A stretch of DNA of 64,000 nucleotides from Anisus vortex. Its lineage: Eukaryota; Mollusca; Gastropoda; Planorbidae. Below the pieces are notes generated by a model. The model did no database searches, was not told the DNA's origin, and saw only the letters and a program-made list of their open reading frames with translations. The translations under genes and the position numbers were made by a program. Every line of letters starts with the position of its first letter. Position 1 is the stretch's first letter. The DNA is taken from NCBI GenBank assembly GCA_949126835.1, contig OX421503.1, forward strand, positions 3,119,001 to 3,183,000, written 5' to 3'. Below, one piece after another: positions 1-12,400 of this stretch.

Positions 1-223
1 AAGCAGCAACATTATTTTAATACATTATGCATTATTAGTATATGTTAGTATTTCTACTACCTTCACATAGCGAGAACATGTAAGAATTCCACAGGATGAA
101 AAAAACTCCTCCTATTATCACCAGCATATTATCATGTACGTTTATCTCTTGACTTACTCTGACAATTGAATGTTCCAATAACTTATCTAAAAATGTAACA
201 AATATCCTTTTAGCCACCCCTAC

Positions 224-253
224 ACACACACGCTAACACACACACACACACAC
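224..253. repeat. (CA)n microsatellite
   Basis: Short CA dinucleotide run, slightly interrupted. The flanks 1-400 hold no gene I can support. Confidence 0.9.
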
Positions 254-401
254 ATAAAGAGCATACATTTTTTTTTAATATATACAACCATGTTTAGGTA
301 ATTTCCCTGTTTGGATTTTTCCCGAACAGGACTCAGTGTTTTATTGTCTCATAAAGGCTACCCAGGGGGCTCATCGCTGGCGAAGTGTGAAAACCACCAG
401 T

Positions 402-2100
402 CAGTGGCGTATTTAGGCATGCTTCACATGTTCCATTGGAAAAAGGGCCCCACACAGAAGGGGCCCCCACACCTCGCCCCCTCCACCAAAAATAATTATT
501 TTAGTTTTTTCTTTTGGCAATGAAGGAAGATAGTTAGGGTTGTAAATGTATGTGACTCGTGCCTGAATTGTATCGTGCGAAACGTGACCTACTTTCTTTC
601 GCAATTTTGCAAAATGCTGGATACTGCTACGTACTTCCGGCTTCACGGTTATGGTTTTCTCCATCAAAAAGCAGTTGTTTTCGCTACGTGTGCAGGCTTT
701 CCTTAAAGTTTAACTCACAGCTGAACATGAACGATCGCATGTGTCATGTGGAAGCTGTGTTAGCATATGTCCCTAGAGCTGCAGAATTGGATAGCATTGA
801 GTCTGGCCTCAGCGATCGTGACACTGCAGTTACATACTGGAGAAATGTACTCAAGCGATTTGTCAATGTAATAAAGTTTATAAGTGAAAGGGGTTGGCAT
901 TCAGGGGAAGCAATCAAACTTTTGGTTCGGTCGAAAATGGTAATTTTCTTGGTGTTCTGTAGTTGATAGCAAAATAATATGATGATTTTCTAGCTGAACA
1001 CATTGTAAAACAGGCAAAGTGGCCACACAAACTACTTGTCTTCTACTATTTGTGATGAATTGATATAAGTTATGGGTAAGCAAGTATTGAATAAGATCCC
1101 GTCACGAATAAAGACATCGAAGTACTACTTCATATCGCTTGACTCAACACCAGACGAGAGCCTTATAGACCAATCAACATGAAATCTTCGTTAAACAGAA
1201 AAGTCGTCACAAGTTGAACGGTTTGTAACATTTATGGCCATCAGAGGTCACAAGAGTTACTGCAAGAGCACAGGATTGATATTACATGAAATGATTTTCG
1301 TGGACAGTCATATGATAACACTTCTTCAATGAATGGTAAATACAATGCACTTCGTGCCTTGGTTCTGAACAGCAACCCATTAGCAGTCTGTGTGCCACGC
1401 ACCGCACACTCCCTGAACTTAGTTGGTAAAACAGCAACTGAAAGTTGTTCATCAGCTGTATCATTTTTTTACTTACTGCAACAGATTTATACTTTTTGTA
1501 ACAGCATCTACCCACCGTTACGACATTTTAACACAGAAATTGCAATCTTCTGATGTACCACTGTGTGTACCAAAGAAACTATCCGAAACACATTGGTCTT
1601 ACCGATATGATGCAATGAGAGCATTAGCAGCAGGATATCACCTGATACAAGAAACTTTGGAGTCTATTGCCGATGATGATAAAAAATTAAGCCATCAACC
1701 GTTCACAGACCGATGAATTTTTTTACCCAATGTCATTTTCGGAGATGGGCATATATGCTGTATTTTGGCATGATGTTTTAGAAAGTTTCAACAAGTAAAG
1801 CCCTTCAAGACCCAACATGGACTCAACACGTCCGTTGTCTGTCTCAAGCCTTTCAAAACATGTGTTGTATCCAAGCAAAACAGCTTTGATGAGTATGAAG
1901 CGAATGGAAAAAAAAAGAAATCTAGGACAGCCGAATATATAAAATGAATACCAGACAACGTCGTCGCAGTGTTCTTGTGACAACACTGCACTGTGGACAG
2001 GCACAAAAAGCAGAGTTATCAACAAAAGAGAAGTTCTGTGTAGACAGTTTTCTTTATGTTATAGACCGGTTGAAGCAATCAACTTGAGAAATTTATTAAT
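402..2100 (+). pseudogene. Decayed hAT-type transposase, ZMYM1-like
   Basis: Stop-ridden and frameshifted coding remnant. Pieces in different plus frames read in the order expected of the hAT-type transposase family that includes ZMYM1-like proteins. A block around 720-905 includes the segment LSDRDTAVTYWRNVLKRFVN. A block around 1080-1170 has SRIKTSKYYFISLDSTPDES. A block near 1400-1450 has HSLNLVGKTA. A block at 1510-1690 has SETHWSYRYDAMRALAAGYH. Fragments continue to about 2100. The sequence CAGTGGCGTATTTAGG at 402 looks like a hAT left terminus. I could not find the matching right terminus. At least four frame changes or stops interrupt it, so it cannot make a working transposase. The family assignment rests on recognised sequence style, not on a search. 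Confidence 0.7.
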
Positions 2101-2334
2101 GCATACATGTGAAAGTTGTCCAAATTTATGACAAAGATCTGGACGATTGCCTCGGTATTTAACTGGTATAATTTACTACTGACACACATGGTTGTTCATG
2201 TATGAATTTTCAAACGAGCAACTAAAGTTAAATGAAGTGAAATGCTAATATGCTCGCCAATAGGCAGTCAGAGTCAGACTGTGTGGGTTACTGGTTATCA
2301 TTCAACATCAGCAACAAAGTACACAGGCTAACAC

Positions 2335-2790
2335 AGCAATCTCAGAAGGCAGGGGCGAGGCCACAAGGAGCCTCCCACACAAATTTGGGAACTAATTATG
2401 GCCCTGCCACCAGAACGTTTGCACCAAGACCACACCGGTGGGCTAACGCAAGGTGTACAGACCCTGCTGTTCGACCGAGAACTCTCGCTCTCATTTCCTT
2501 GTTCGCAGCATTCCTGAATCAAGCCCGCACTGTTGTCTGGATGCCCATACATATAGTATAGAATTTGCGCTGACCGGGAGACATTGCAGGTAAACGTGCG
2601 AGCCACCACGATAATGATCAGAGGGCAATTCCGCAGAGGGAGAAAGGTAGTGCATGTGGCTGCGGAAACTACCCTAAGTTAAACGCCACGCCGATATGGG
2701 TGGCTGGCACCTTGACAGAATCTTAGTGTCCCCCCCCCCCTCGGTTCACTGCTGAACGTCGTTACGCCCTGGACATAAGAGCCGGAACGC
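2335..2790 (+). repeat. Medium-copy dispersed repeat, copy 1
   Basis: Aligns by eye over its whole length with 19430-19885. Shared blocks include ACACCGG-GGGC-AACGCA near 2433, the stretch from ATATAGTATAG to GAGCCACC near 2550-2605, and TTACGCCCTGGAC near 2761. It is more GC-rich than its flanks and has no coding potential. The repeat class is unknown; it could be the non-coding part of a LINE or DNA transposon. Confidence 0.75.
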
Positions 2791-3207
2791 TCGTCCGGTT
2801 TTTTTGTTGTTTGTTTTTTCTTTTGAGGCGATTTTAGCATGGTCTTATAAATGTTTTGTACTAATATTATGTTTACTACGATTCGTCGTTCTACACCTCG
2901 TCTACTGGAAATTCGTCTATCACCTTTCCTTCTACCCACAGTTCGTCTATCGTGACTGTTCATTTGTCCAGAAAGTTCGTCAAAGGATACTTCGTCGGCC
3001 ACAAAATCATCATCATCGTTGCCCGTCACCCCCAGCTAGGGTATGGGCCGCCAACCACAGATCTCCTGATCCCTCTGTCGTGAGCCATTCTTTTATTCCA
3101 CAAAATATTAAACCAGTTTTTTTTTCCCTTAGACTCACACTATCTCATTTATTCCCCAATCATTATATTTGAAATGCTAACAGTCTAACGTTAGTTTGTC
3201 TACAATC
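2791..3207. other. Spacer with cryptic GACGAA-type repetition
   Basis: No gene seen. On the minus strand, between about 2870 and 3000, short variants of AGACGAA recur at irregular spacing. They create a low-complexity, charged open frame that I do not regard as a protein gene. Confidence 0.4.
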
Positions 3208-3450
3208 CTACCTATCTCGTAGTCTGTTGGACCGTTGGGGCGCCACAGATGACATGTACACAAGCCTCCTCCATTCCTCCCGTCTCTCAGCCTTTCTCAA
3301 TGCGTCACACAGTTTTATTCCTGTCCACTCCCTGATGTTATCCTCCCATCGTTTCCTTTGTCTTTCTCCCTCCTCTGATGGTGCCATGCAGAATGGTTTT
3401 GTCAAGCCCGTTGGTTCTGGTTATGTGGCCCTACCATTCCAGTATCCTTT
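3208..3450 (-). mobile_element. LINE remnant, 3' end of reverse transcriptase ORF
   Basis: Minus-strand translation from about 3405 contains RQRKRWEDNIREWTGIKLCD, followed by a REEWRRLV segment and SSVAPQR. This arrangement is typical of the C-terminal end of endonuclease-type non-LTR retrotransposon polyproteins. Only the last 70 or so codons remain, so it is a 5'-truncated, dead copy. The stop lies just after LRDR near 3208. Confidence 0.75.
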
Positions 3451-4727
3451 TCTTGACCTTGGCCACCACAATATGTACAGGGAAAAGATGTTTTAAACAT
3501 AGCCCGCAAATAGAGACGAACTGAATCAAAACGGGAGGGTGGGGTAAGACCACTTGGCACTTGGAGAAGAACAATGCAAGAAGAAGAGAGGAGGAAGCCA
3601 TGAGCAAAATAAAACATGGAATCACCAAAAAAGCAAAAACTATTAATCCAAAATAGTCCAATATTTACATCTTGGCGAAATGTTGGACCAATATCGGGCC
3701 AATATAGTGTGCTATTATTGTGAAATTGTGTTGCTTCCTTATGCTCCACAGGGTGCAACAAAAGAGGAAAAATATGTTTATAGGGCATCATAGCCTATGT
3801 ATAAAAAAAAATATATTTACATTTTAACTATAATGACCTTGAACATAAGGATTAATTTCCAGGAAATCAAAACATAACCCTTTCTTGTAAGCGAATTAAA
3901 AAAAAAACCTGATGCTAAACAATACTAAACCTGGTATCGGGGGGCCTACATTTCGCAATAATTTTAAATTGCCTTTTTTATCAGCATAAAACGGCTTTGG
4001 GGGAAGTATTTTGTCGTGACATTAGACACACAACGTTCAGTCGTGCGTATCTTAATGTGGTTTACCGATTATCATCATTGTAGTGAGAACTTGGTGTATC
4101 GGTATTTGGACACTTAATGTTTCGTTAATTAGACTTAACACAAAAGATTTGTGTCCACTTCCTTTGTTTTTTTTATGCGCGTTGTCCTTCCTGTCCCTCA
4201 CGTTTGAAAGTTAATTGTATTGTTCAAGTTATCATTAAATAAATGATCCTTTACAGTTTTGTGTTCTAGTGTATTCCTAAACAATAATAAACCATTTCAT
4301 TACAATTATATTACAGAAGACGTTACTTTATGTAAGCGCCCCCCCTCCCCCCGATAAACGGACGCATGTCGGGTACAGGGATGACAGATGAACACATATT
4401 CTGGTAGCACAAAAGAAAAAAAAAAGGATGTAAGATAATTGTGTTGAACTAGCGAGTGACGTTTAGTTGGAACCAGATTCTAGACACAACCCTACTTCAT
4501 GTCTAAAAAATTGAATAATAATTCATTCCTTCTGCATATATACATTTAGGTTATCTTTAACGGTATTTTTTGTATTGCGAAACACATCAGAAGTATGATC
4601 TATACGTCTATATACATATAAAGTAACTCGTCTGTGTCGTATCCTATCCCCATTGTCTAATTTAAAGACACGTGACCTTACTGTCTCATATCTTAAGTTT
4701 GCGATCTCGCCACTGCCACTTGTCTTT
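3451..4727. other. AT-rich spacer
   Basis: No gene, RNA or clear repeat recognised. It holds poly-A and poly-C runs and low-complexity sequence. Confidence 0.4.
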
Positions 4728-4800
4728 CTGGCGTAGTGGTTAGCCTCTTCGACAGCCATGGGGGCGACCTGGGTTCAACTCCCCGCTGCAACCTTTCTTT
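4728..4800 (+). repeat. tRNA-like SINE head or tRNA pseudogene
   Basis: GGCGTAGTGGTTAGCC resembles a pol III A box. GGGTTCAACTCC, 40 bases downstream, resembles a B box. The ends do not form a convincing acceptor stem and a T-rich tract follows. I therefore read it as a tRNA-derived repeat, not a working tRNA gene. Confidence 0.5.
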
Positions 4801-4959
4801 TTCATTTCTAATTTTTCCCATTAATTTTTTTTTTTTTTAAAGATTGTAAAACAATTTAGGACTAAAAGCCTTCCTAGATACAAAAAAATAATACAAATGC
4901 GATTCAAGAATTTTAAAAGTTCGCACCAAACATCTGAACTCTTAACCGACTTAATATAT

Positions 4960-5345
4960 AAGTAAAACTGTAAGGGTCTGAAAAATGTTTAACGAAGGTA
5001 AATATTCAAATAGATCGAATGTGTTTTGAAGCTCTATTTCAAAGTGACCATAGAATTTATTCGCCTGAGTTGGATGGGAAGTAGATTCCATACTTTCGGG
5101 CCAGATATTGAGAAGGCCCTCAGGCCAAGGGTCGTTAGAGAGAAACGGGGGCACCTCCAGAAGCGACGAATCGGCAGAACGGAGTGTTCTTTGTGGAACA
5201 TAGGGCTTGATTATTTCCTTTAGATATAAGGGTATCTCGTTGTTACGAAGGCGCTGGCGGCAAAGTAGCGACACTTTGTATTCAATTACGGCTCTCACTG
5301 GGAGCCAATGGAGCCGACGCAGAAGAACTGTTGCAGACTATTATT
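4960..5345 (-). mobile_element. L2-like LINE remnant
   Basis: The minus strand encodes IEYKVSLLCRQRL, then PQRTLRSADSSLLEVP, matching the same region of the better-preserved copy at 43081-43660. The frame is lost after about 60 residues. Later pieces (GLLNIWPESMESTSHPTQAN) correspond to the final RT-ORF segment in other frames. Truncated at its 5' end near 5345. Confidence 0.8.
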
Positions 5346-6531
5346 ACGTCTCGCTGTCTAGTGTAGATTATTTTCTCTTGGATGACTTTATTTTACCCTT
5401 GTAATTTTGATTTCTTACGCTCCAACTTTCATCCAAGCGATTAATAAACGACTTCAGGAATAATTAATAACAACTTTAATTGGATATGAAACAGACATAA
5501 ACTATAACACAAGTACAAAATACGGAATTTAAGTAAGCACAAGTAGTATCAAAACACAGCCTAACAGTCTCTCAATACACTTTGAACTATGCACCACAGG
5601 GTCAGAAAACACACACCCTCCTTGCCCCTTGTGATCGCTCAGGCCAAATGGACAAGGGCCAAGCATAGTCACCAGTTACAAGGGGAAGTGATCATAAAAG
5701 AAAGGGAGTTAATAAATTATAACCTCATACACATACATCACACTATCCGCAGACACACCACTGACGCAACAAACCAGCAACCAGTCAGCATCGAAACCGT
5801 CCACCAATCACTATCCGTCTTCTCGACTAACGACTGACAAGATTCAACTTACATGTCTCAGAAACTATAGCTGTCACTGTCACACAAGAATTCATACTCA
5901 CTTAAAGATATTGACATGACTTTAAAAACGAGTAACAAAAAGTCACTTTAAAGGAACTATATTGTCGACTGTTGACCATTGGCTCGCTAAGTGGCGTCTT
6001 CCCTCCTCTGGCTACTTCCCTAGCCAGACAGGTGATTGCAGTTTTTTCCAGCACTTTTTTTTTTCTGTATGCGTACATATCCTACCACAAAAACCCATTT
6101 GGATACGATAAATAATTATTATTTACCAATTAACGATAACTCAAACAATAACCTCACACACAAAAATATTTCCCCAGTTACCTCCCTTTGGCCACCTTTT
6201 TTAAATTACCCATTGAATGAAAATTATAGATCACTTAATTGTTACTTCCTTTATTTGGTTAACACTTAGCAAGATATTATTTATATCGCAGTTATACACA
6301 GTTTAAAACAAATATATTTCAAACAGCCTCTTACTTTTGTTCTTTTAGTTCATTTTTTAAAATAACCTTCATGACTCTACAATAATTTTTATTACTTAAT
6401 GAAGTTAAAATATTAATGTTCAATTAGTTGAATAAAAGAAATATTTTGTTAAGTGAATAGTAAGTCTCATATGTATGTGTATGCGAGAATATTCGAACAA
6501 AATATGAACAAGGTTACATTTAATAGTTTAA
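5346..6531. other. AT-rich spacer
   Basis: No coding region or recognised repeat. Small open frames here have neither family resemblance nor compositional signal. Confidence 0.4.
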
Positions 6532-6782
6532 GGGGCCGGTGACCGTGCGTCAGCGTTCGAATTCGGGTGAGGACTAGTATTTGTTCCGATGATCTGGAGG
6601 GTGTCCCTGAGTCTACACAACTATGATGGGTACTTGACATTAGTTCATGTTAAGTAAAATAGTCTGGGCCTTCTGCTGGCCACACAAGCCCCTAGAATGT
6701 CGTGGCCACAGAAACTGGCGAACGCTGCTTCCCCGCACGGCCCTAGGGATCAACTTGTTCCGACGGGATACCTTGATCTTTT
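6532..6782 (+). mobile_element. SINE-A copy (tRNA-derived)
   Basis: Contains the family's diagnostic body: a B-box-like GTTCGAATTC, then GAGGGTGTCCCTGAGTCTAC, GGGTACTTGACATTAG, and GGCCACAGAAACTGG-GAA-GCTGCTTC near the end. The 5' tRNA part is degenerate. Confidence 0.85.
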
Positions 6783-6833
6783 ATCTTTCATAGCTTTTGA
6801 CTCTCTAGGTAATTTTAGTCAGCTATGGTTACT

Positions 6834-6937
6834 GTTATGTAAAGTTGGGTTTTCCCGATACTACACAAGGCGTTTATAACAGTCCGTTATGTAAAGTTGG
6901 GTTTTCCCGATACTACACAAGGCGTTTATAACAGTCC
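6834..6937. repeat. Perfect 52-bp tandem duplication
   Basis: Two identical 52-bp units, 6834-6885 and 6886-6937, each beginning GTTATGTAAAGTTGGG. Identity suggests a recent duplication. Confidence 0.95.
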
Positions 6938-7956
6938 AATTTCGTAGAGCAGGTAGGAAGTGTTTTTTTTGGTTCTTTTTTTTTGTTGTTGTTGTTCGGC
7001 AGTTTACAATTATAAGATGCTGTTTACTCTAACTATTTGTTATAGGCTTTATTTTCCTCTCTTATAGTTTAATGCTAACAATCTTTTAAAATTATATTCC
7101 AAACAATCATGACACCTTGAATGCAAGATGTTTTTAATGTTTTTGCATATACTGTGTCGTACTGAGAAGCTACACACAAAGAAAAAGTGTTTAAAAAAGT
7201 AACTTTATATAAGTTTTAAAACACCATCATAATTGCTTAAAGTGTAAATGATTACTTAACTGACGGGGTGTTGTGTAAAGTTCGTTACGAAATACATAAA
7301 GAAATGATATAGGCCTAGGTGATATAATCGAAATTTAAAAGTGTTTATGATTTCTGTTGGGTGAAGTCGTCCACAGAAGAGGTCATTAAGTGTGTAAACA
7401 GAAGGCCCATAGACACTAAAAAGCCCAAAAATCTTAAGAGGTAGGCCTATGTCTATTTTATTTATCTTGTTATCTTATACATTACAGACGTTCCTTTTAT
7501 AAAGAAGATTACTGCGTTGTTGTTGTTGTTTTTTTGTTTTTTTTGTATTTTTATTGTTACATTTTAATATAAGATTTATAAATTTATTTATGTTTAATCT
7601 TCCTGTGCTTTTCCAATCAATCAAATTATCATTCATTTTTCTGTATGCTCTCGTACTTCGCGTTTGTTTCTTCTTTTAAATTGTAAGCCAGCATTCAAAG
7701 TATCAAAAGTGGTTATATTTCAGCTCTAATGCTCTACTTATTTTTTTTCTTCTTCATATAAATGTATTCTGTAGCCGAATAGTAGAAATGTGAATAATCA
7801 ACTCAAGGTAATCAGTTCCGAGACCGGATATATTTTTCAAAAGTATGAGCCATTCAATATCTAAACTTTAACCTATAAACCGGATAAAGTTCATGGGCCA
7901 GAAGTATCTTTGATCTCTGCAATATAAATCTTTGTACCGCTTTTACTTTTACGACT
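6938..7956. other. AT-rich spacer with a LINE-tail scrap
   Basis: Holds GTT and T runs. A short minus-strand copy of the LINE-P 3' tail lies at about 7480-7520 (CTTATACATTACAGACGTTC followed by ATAAAGAAGATTA). No genes seen. Confidence 0.5.
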
Positions 7957-8257
7957 TGCGTACTGTAGATCCTGGTGAAGGCTAGGTGTTTTACCTGGAC
8001 TCGAGAGTGTCCTTGAGTCTACACAGCCTCTACGTATAAGTTTTACAGACGTTCCTTTTAGACAGAAGATTATTACGTTCACTAGGCCCAAAACTCTTGC
8101 AGGGCGACAGGGATCGGGTACTTGGCATTAGTTTGGGGTAAAGTAAAGGCTACTGAGCATTGTGCTGGTCAAACATCCCCTAATAGGCAGTGGCGACGGA
8201 AAGTGGTGAACGCTGCTTCACCAGCCATATGATCAGTTTGGTCCGAAGGGTACTTTA
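7957..8257 (+). mobile_element. SINE-A copy interrupted by SINE-B
   Basis: The head is 5'-truncated. SINE-A body sequence runs to about 8032, is interrupted for about 80 bp, and resumes at CGGGTACTTGGCATTAG (8113). It ends with the usual GTGGTGAACGCTGCTTCACC. Confidence 0.8.
8033..8112 (-). mobile_element. SINE-B fragment nested in SINE-A
   Basis: Read on the minus strand it has the SINE-B body (ATCCCTGTCGCCCTGCAAGA, GGGCCTAGTGAACGTAATAA) followed by the AGGAACGTCTGTAAAACTTA tail. It splits the surrounding SINE-A cleanly, so it arrived later. Confidence 0.75.
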
Positions 8258-9870
8258 ATTACTACTACTTTTTAAGTAACAATCTCATTTAGACAAAAAG
8301 GAAACTTAAGGTCAAGAAAGGCTGCGTTTACATTTTAACTAAAAGAAATATTATATTTCTTTCAAAAAGAGATTTAAGCTCCCTCTCTAAGTTAAATTTG
8401 TTCAAATAAATTAGATTTGTTCGAAAAAATACAAACCTGTTTTAAACCGCGTTTAGATAGAGAGAGTTTTCCCATGAAATAAAGACGTGTTCATTTACAC
8501 TATCTGATGTTTCTTATCACTAGCATGAGATTGTAATTCAACGCATTCTCCAAGAATCTAATATAGTAGTGTGTTTTGTTCATCTGAACAAATACTTTGA
8601 CTTCATAGTTTAAAACTAGGCAAATGTAGAACGTGTTACATAGATGATAACGATTTCTATCTTGACTTTAAGATATGGCTCTATTATGGAAAACTTATCT
8701 CATAACTGATGACTTCTAATTAAATGTTTTTAAAAAATAAGTTCTTAAAAACTACCAGTGAAATGTAAAAACGTATTACTGATATTATATTCTAAAGCTG
8801 CAAAAGTTATAAATATCAGTTTATTTAGCATTTAGTCTTTGTTTTTTCTAATCAACATTTTATTCGAAACAATGTATGTGTGCTACTTTACTGGTTGTAC
8901 TCAAATTTGTTCGGGATTAAAATTTATTTAATTTCCAATAGATGTTTACAAAACAAAACAATGTATTGTGAAAGTCAGAAGGGAATAATCACCTTTTAAA
9001 AATATCAAACTTATTGCTTAATGCAAAATAATTTTTGTTATTCGTTTGTATGAATTTACGCAATTTCTTTTTCAATAACCAAGAAAACGCAACTCTTGAC
9101 TCATTTATTTTGTAAACGAATAAAAATTTAACGTCACGCGTTTAACACTTGAGTATTAATGATCGCCTGTTCAATTTTGATGTTAAAAACGGATTCCTCA
9201 TAACTAATATTGTATCCTTTGTATAATTCTAAAAGACTAGAACTGGCCGTCGAGGTTGAAATCAATTGTCAAACACCAGCAAAAGCATGCTTTGTTTTTG
9301 TTTATTAGTTTAAAAATAGAACAGGAAGTTCACGAACATTCGGGTTCAAAAGTTCACGCCTCATTAAGACTTGTCAATGAGCGTCTGCAATATATAAGAT
9401 AAGATAATATAGATGAATATTGCAAATGTCTTAGTAGGAATAGATTGTGTACAATATAAGTATGTAAATTATACCTAGATAAATAGTTTAGGTGATAGAG
9501 AGAAAAAAACGTACCTCAATGAAAATCACTTTAAAAACTAAGCAGTTCTGACAAATCTCATTGATTTAGTCCAAATATTTTGTTAAACACCATTTTATAG
9601 ATATACGAAATCTACCCCATTAATTTTTTAGAAATATTTCTCATGACAGAAAAAACTCCCTATAAGTACAACACTTACAATCGTTAATGTTAATCATAGA
9701 TGTCTTTCGACAGTGGCGCCCATAGTTGCTTGTCAATGGGACGAATGGATTGTTTTAATTAACACTTCCAACTGCTGCGCTAGTTGTGGATAGTCTTTGT
9801 ACTGTGCGTAAATATAATGCTGACTTTTATTATTTTAAACTAGAAAGAAAAAAAATCAATTAGCGTAGCT
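8258..9870. other. AT-rich spacer
   Basis: About 1.6 kb with no gene, RNA or recognised repeat. Confidence 0.4.
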
Positions 9871-9883
9871 TTATATTTATCCC

Positions 9884-10124
9884 TGGGACACGGTAGCCGA
9901 GCGGCAGCTCGTTCGGCGGACGTACCGAATGTCACGGGTTCGAATCCTGGCACAGGCTAGGATTTTTCCCTGGGTCTACCCTGAGTCTACCTGACCTTAG
10001 GTGGGGTAAAGTATAGGCGGCTGTGCATAATGCTGGCCACACAATCATATAGTATGCCATGGCCACAGAAACTGGTGTAGGTTGCTTCACTGGACCTATG
10101 AATCAATTAATTGGTCTTATATAC
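9884..10124 (+). mobile_element. SINE-A, complete copy with target duplication
   Basis: Best-preserved copy. A-box-like TAGCCGAGCGGCAGC and B-box GGGTTCGAATCC are followed by the conserved body and 3' end. The 13-bp direct repeat TTATATTTATCCC flanks it at 9871-9883 and 10125-10137. That is expected of LINE-mediated retrotransposition. Confidence 0.95.
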
Positions 10125-10149
10125 TTATATTTATCCCACCTATCGCACC

Positions 10150-10543
10150 TAGGGATGTTAAAACCGGTTTCTTTTCAAAACCGGTTGTCGGTTCTATAAA
10201 ACCGGTTTAAAAAATGGGCTAATTGATTAAAACCGATAATAGATTTCAATAGAGATAATTTGTGCACCTTGGACTTAGACTTGTAACATAATAAATTGAA
10301 TAGGATCACGTAGCACCAATCAAAAGTCAAAAGAATGTGTATTTAATGCTGCAGTTAATAATAAAGCACAGACGCGATGTCTAGCCGAATTGTTCAGGGT
10401 CACAGAACAAAACTAGTTTGCGCCTCTCCATTGCTTACATCAAAGAGTCGTCGTCGGCATCCCTCCGTCTCAAGAGACGATGGTGTAGCTTCATGGGTGA
10501 TGTATCCAACTGCACCGCCGAGAATGGCAGTTTAACATCCCTA
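10150..10543. mobile_element. hAT-type MITE, 394 bp
   Basis: Perfect 13-bp terminal inverted repeats TAGGGATGTTAAA. The flanking 8-bp duplications ATCGCACC (10142-10149) and TTCGCACC (10544-10551) match at 7 of 8 positions. The interior has repeated AACCGGTTT motifs and no ORF. The 8-bp duplication points to the hAT superfamily. Confidence 0.85.
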
Positions 10544-10551
10544 TTCGCACC

Positions 10552-11271
10552 TTAGCACATCACATTGTCGCCCAAATTGTTACCAGGAGTGAATCCAGAC
10601 ATTTTTGCATGTTGGGTTGAACTTCCGCGTGACAAACATTTATACAAACTTTCACGAATTGAGTAAATATTTTAAAAAAAACTGTTGAAAAAAAATGGTT
10701 TTACATATTTCATGGGTGGGGGGGGGGGGGGAATGTGTCCTCAGCCCCCTCGTGACTTCGCCCCTGATTGTCACAAATTTGTGATATTACTAAGCGTAAC
10801 GTCAAATGTGGACTTCACCTTGATGTTAACCAATTTAAAGTTGTAGCTTACGAAACATGTAAAATATCTAACATAATTAGGTCAAGGCTCGTAATAAGTA
10901 CAAATGGAGGTCTATAGTACGCGTCTAAGAATAAATTTCAAAACAAACTAGACAAGTTGAGACAAGATGATCAACGTTGCAATGAAGGCCGCGTAGGCCT
11001 CTTAACAGCTTGTATAACCAGAGACTATTATGGTATAACCTTGCGTGCAATATTGACAACGGGAATTCCCTTACACAAATTGACAATAGCAGTCCACTGC
11101 TATTTATAGTTGTCATATTAGAAAAACGAATACTGTTACATTTGTCACATTCTAATAGTAAGTTGTAGTCTAGTAGAGCCTTGTCTAGTTCCAACAATAT
11201 TTCTTCTTCGTGATCTGGGTATTTTTCTACTGTGACGTCATGATGAAATAACATTATTCTCCTGTCACTAG
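10552..11271. other. Spacer
   Basis: No supported gene. A 109-codon minus-strand frame at 10925-11254 has no recognisable domain and is within the length expected by chance. Confidence 0.4.
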
Positions 11272-11375
11272 GCTAATAATAATAATAATAATTGTATAGC
11301 GCTGCTAGCAAACGTAATGTAAGCTCAGACCGTGTTTAACATACAACTGAGAATACGGATATTGCTCTAGGCTAA
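11272..11375 (-). mobile_element. L2-like LINE 3' tail
   Basis: (TAA)n followed by TTGTATAGCGCTGCTAGCAA and GTAAGCTCAGACCG matches the 3' end of the LINE at 42867-42965 almost base for base. Only the terminal 100 bp is present. Confidence 0.85.
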
Positions 11376-11899
11376 TAGTAACATCTAACGGATTTAAATG
11401 TCTAGACAATGTTCAATTTAAAAAAAAAATTAATGTCTAGACTTGCGTTGTTGGTTTTTGTTGTTGTTTTTTTGTATTAAGTATCTCAGATTTATTACGA
11501 TAAGGTAGGCTATTTTTAAAAATGCCTACGTGTTATGCCTACACATTATGCTAATTTAGGTCCATGGCTAATATATCTCCCTAATGTGACCTATATTTGG
11601 TTACATTATTTTGTTTACCTTTTTTATAGCCCCATAATTGTCCCAGTGTGGCCGCCCTATATTTGGTTGTAATTGGGCGTTAGGTAAAATCTCTAGTCAA
11701 GTGAAAATGTAAAATCATATTAAATTATATTGCTTCTATTAAAGTCCAACAATTTATAATGTAGTTTAAAAAAACAACGGTAGAGCATTCTGGCTCTTAC
11801 GTCAATGGCGCATAGATATTAAGGGGTGGATCATAGTGTCGCACACCAAGATCCTGTTCGAGACAAGCCACCCCCGGCGTGCTGCGTAACAAATAGTAC

Positions 11900-12100
11900 G
11901 CTATACGTATTCACATGTATTACACTGATTCTAATGAAAGAATCTGAGACAAGAAAGTCTTTTAAAAAGAACTTAAAGACCTTTCCTTTGGCTAATACAA
12001 CTGCCACTGCAATTCACACCAGGAGCGCACTGAGCATGCTAAATGTAATAACATGGACAGGAGCGCTATAAGAAATGACAATTATTATTATACTCCACAT
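11900..12100 (+). mobile_element. L2-like LINE 3' end (second family)
   Basis: The plus frame ends with ETRKSFKKNLKTF, the usual last segment of an L2/CR1-type RT ORF. It is followed by a 3' tail GCGCACTGAGCATG ... GGAGCGCTATAAGAAATGAC and (ATT)n. This tail matches the tail of SINE-B at 12401-12590. Confidence 0.7.
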
Positions 12101-12400
12101 GCGAATTTTCCCCTGGATCATTAACGTGGTGCCTCGCTCGTCTAGCTGTACAAATTCTAGACTATAGGCCTTGAACATCCAGGCACCAGGTTGAGATGGA
12201 TTGGTGCGAACATGTGTTTCCACCCCACCTAGAATCAGCAGCACTCGCCTGTACAATGAAATCTCCGACGCGCAACTGGGGCTGTCTCTCGTGCGTTCGC
12301 CAGGTGGTTTACACACTAACACACTTCGCCATCTTTGAGATCCAAGGGTACAGAAGTGACAAACGTTAACAAGACAGAACCTATAACACTTGATGTGTTA

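Noticed and set aside
2679..3029. Charged 116-codon minus-strand frame
   Set aside because: It overlaps a dispersed repeat and a cryptic GACGAA repetition, so low complexity explains the openness.
4728..4800. Functional tRNA gene
   Set aside because: The ends do not pair and the anticodon arm is not convincing.
9884..10124. Functional tRNA gene
   Set aside because: A and B boxes are present but there is no acceptor stem, a SINE body follows, and target duplications flank the whole unit.
10925..11254. 109-codon minus-strand frame
   Set aside because: No domain, no splice context and no compositional shift. The length is compatible with chance in 64 kb.
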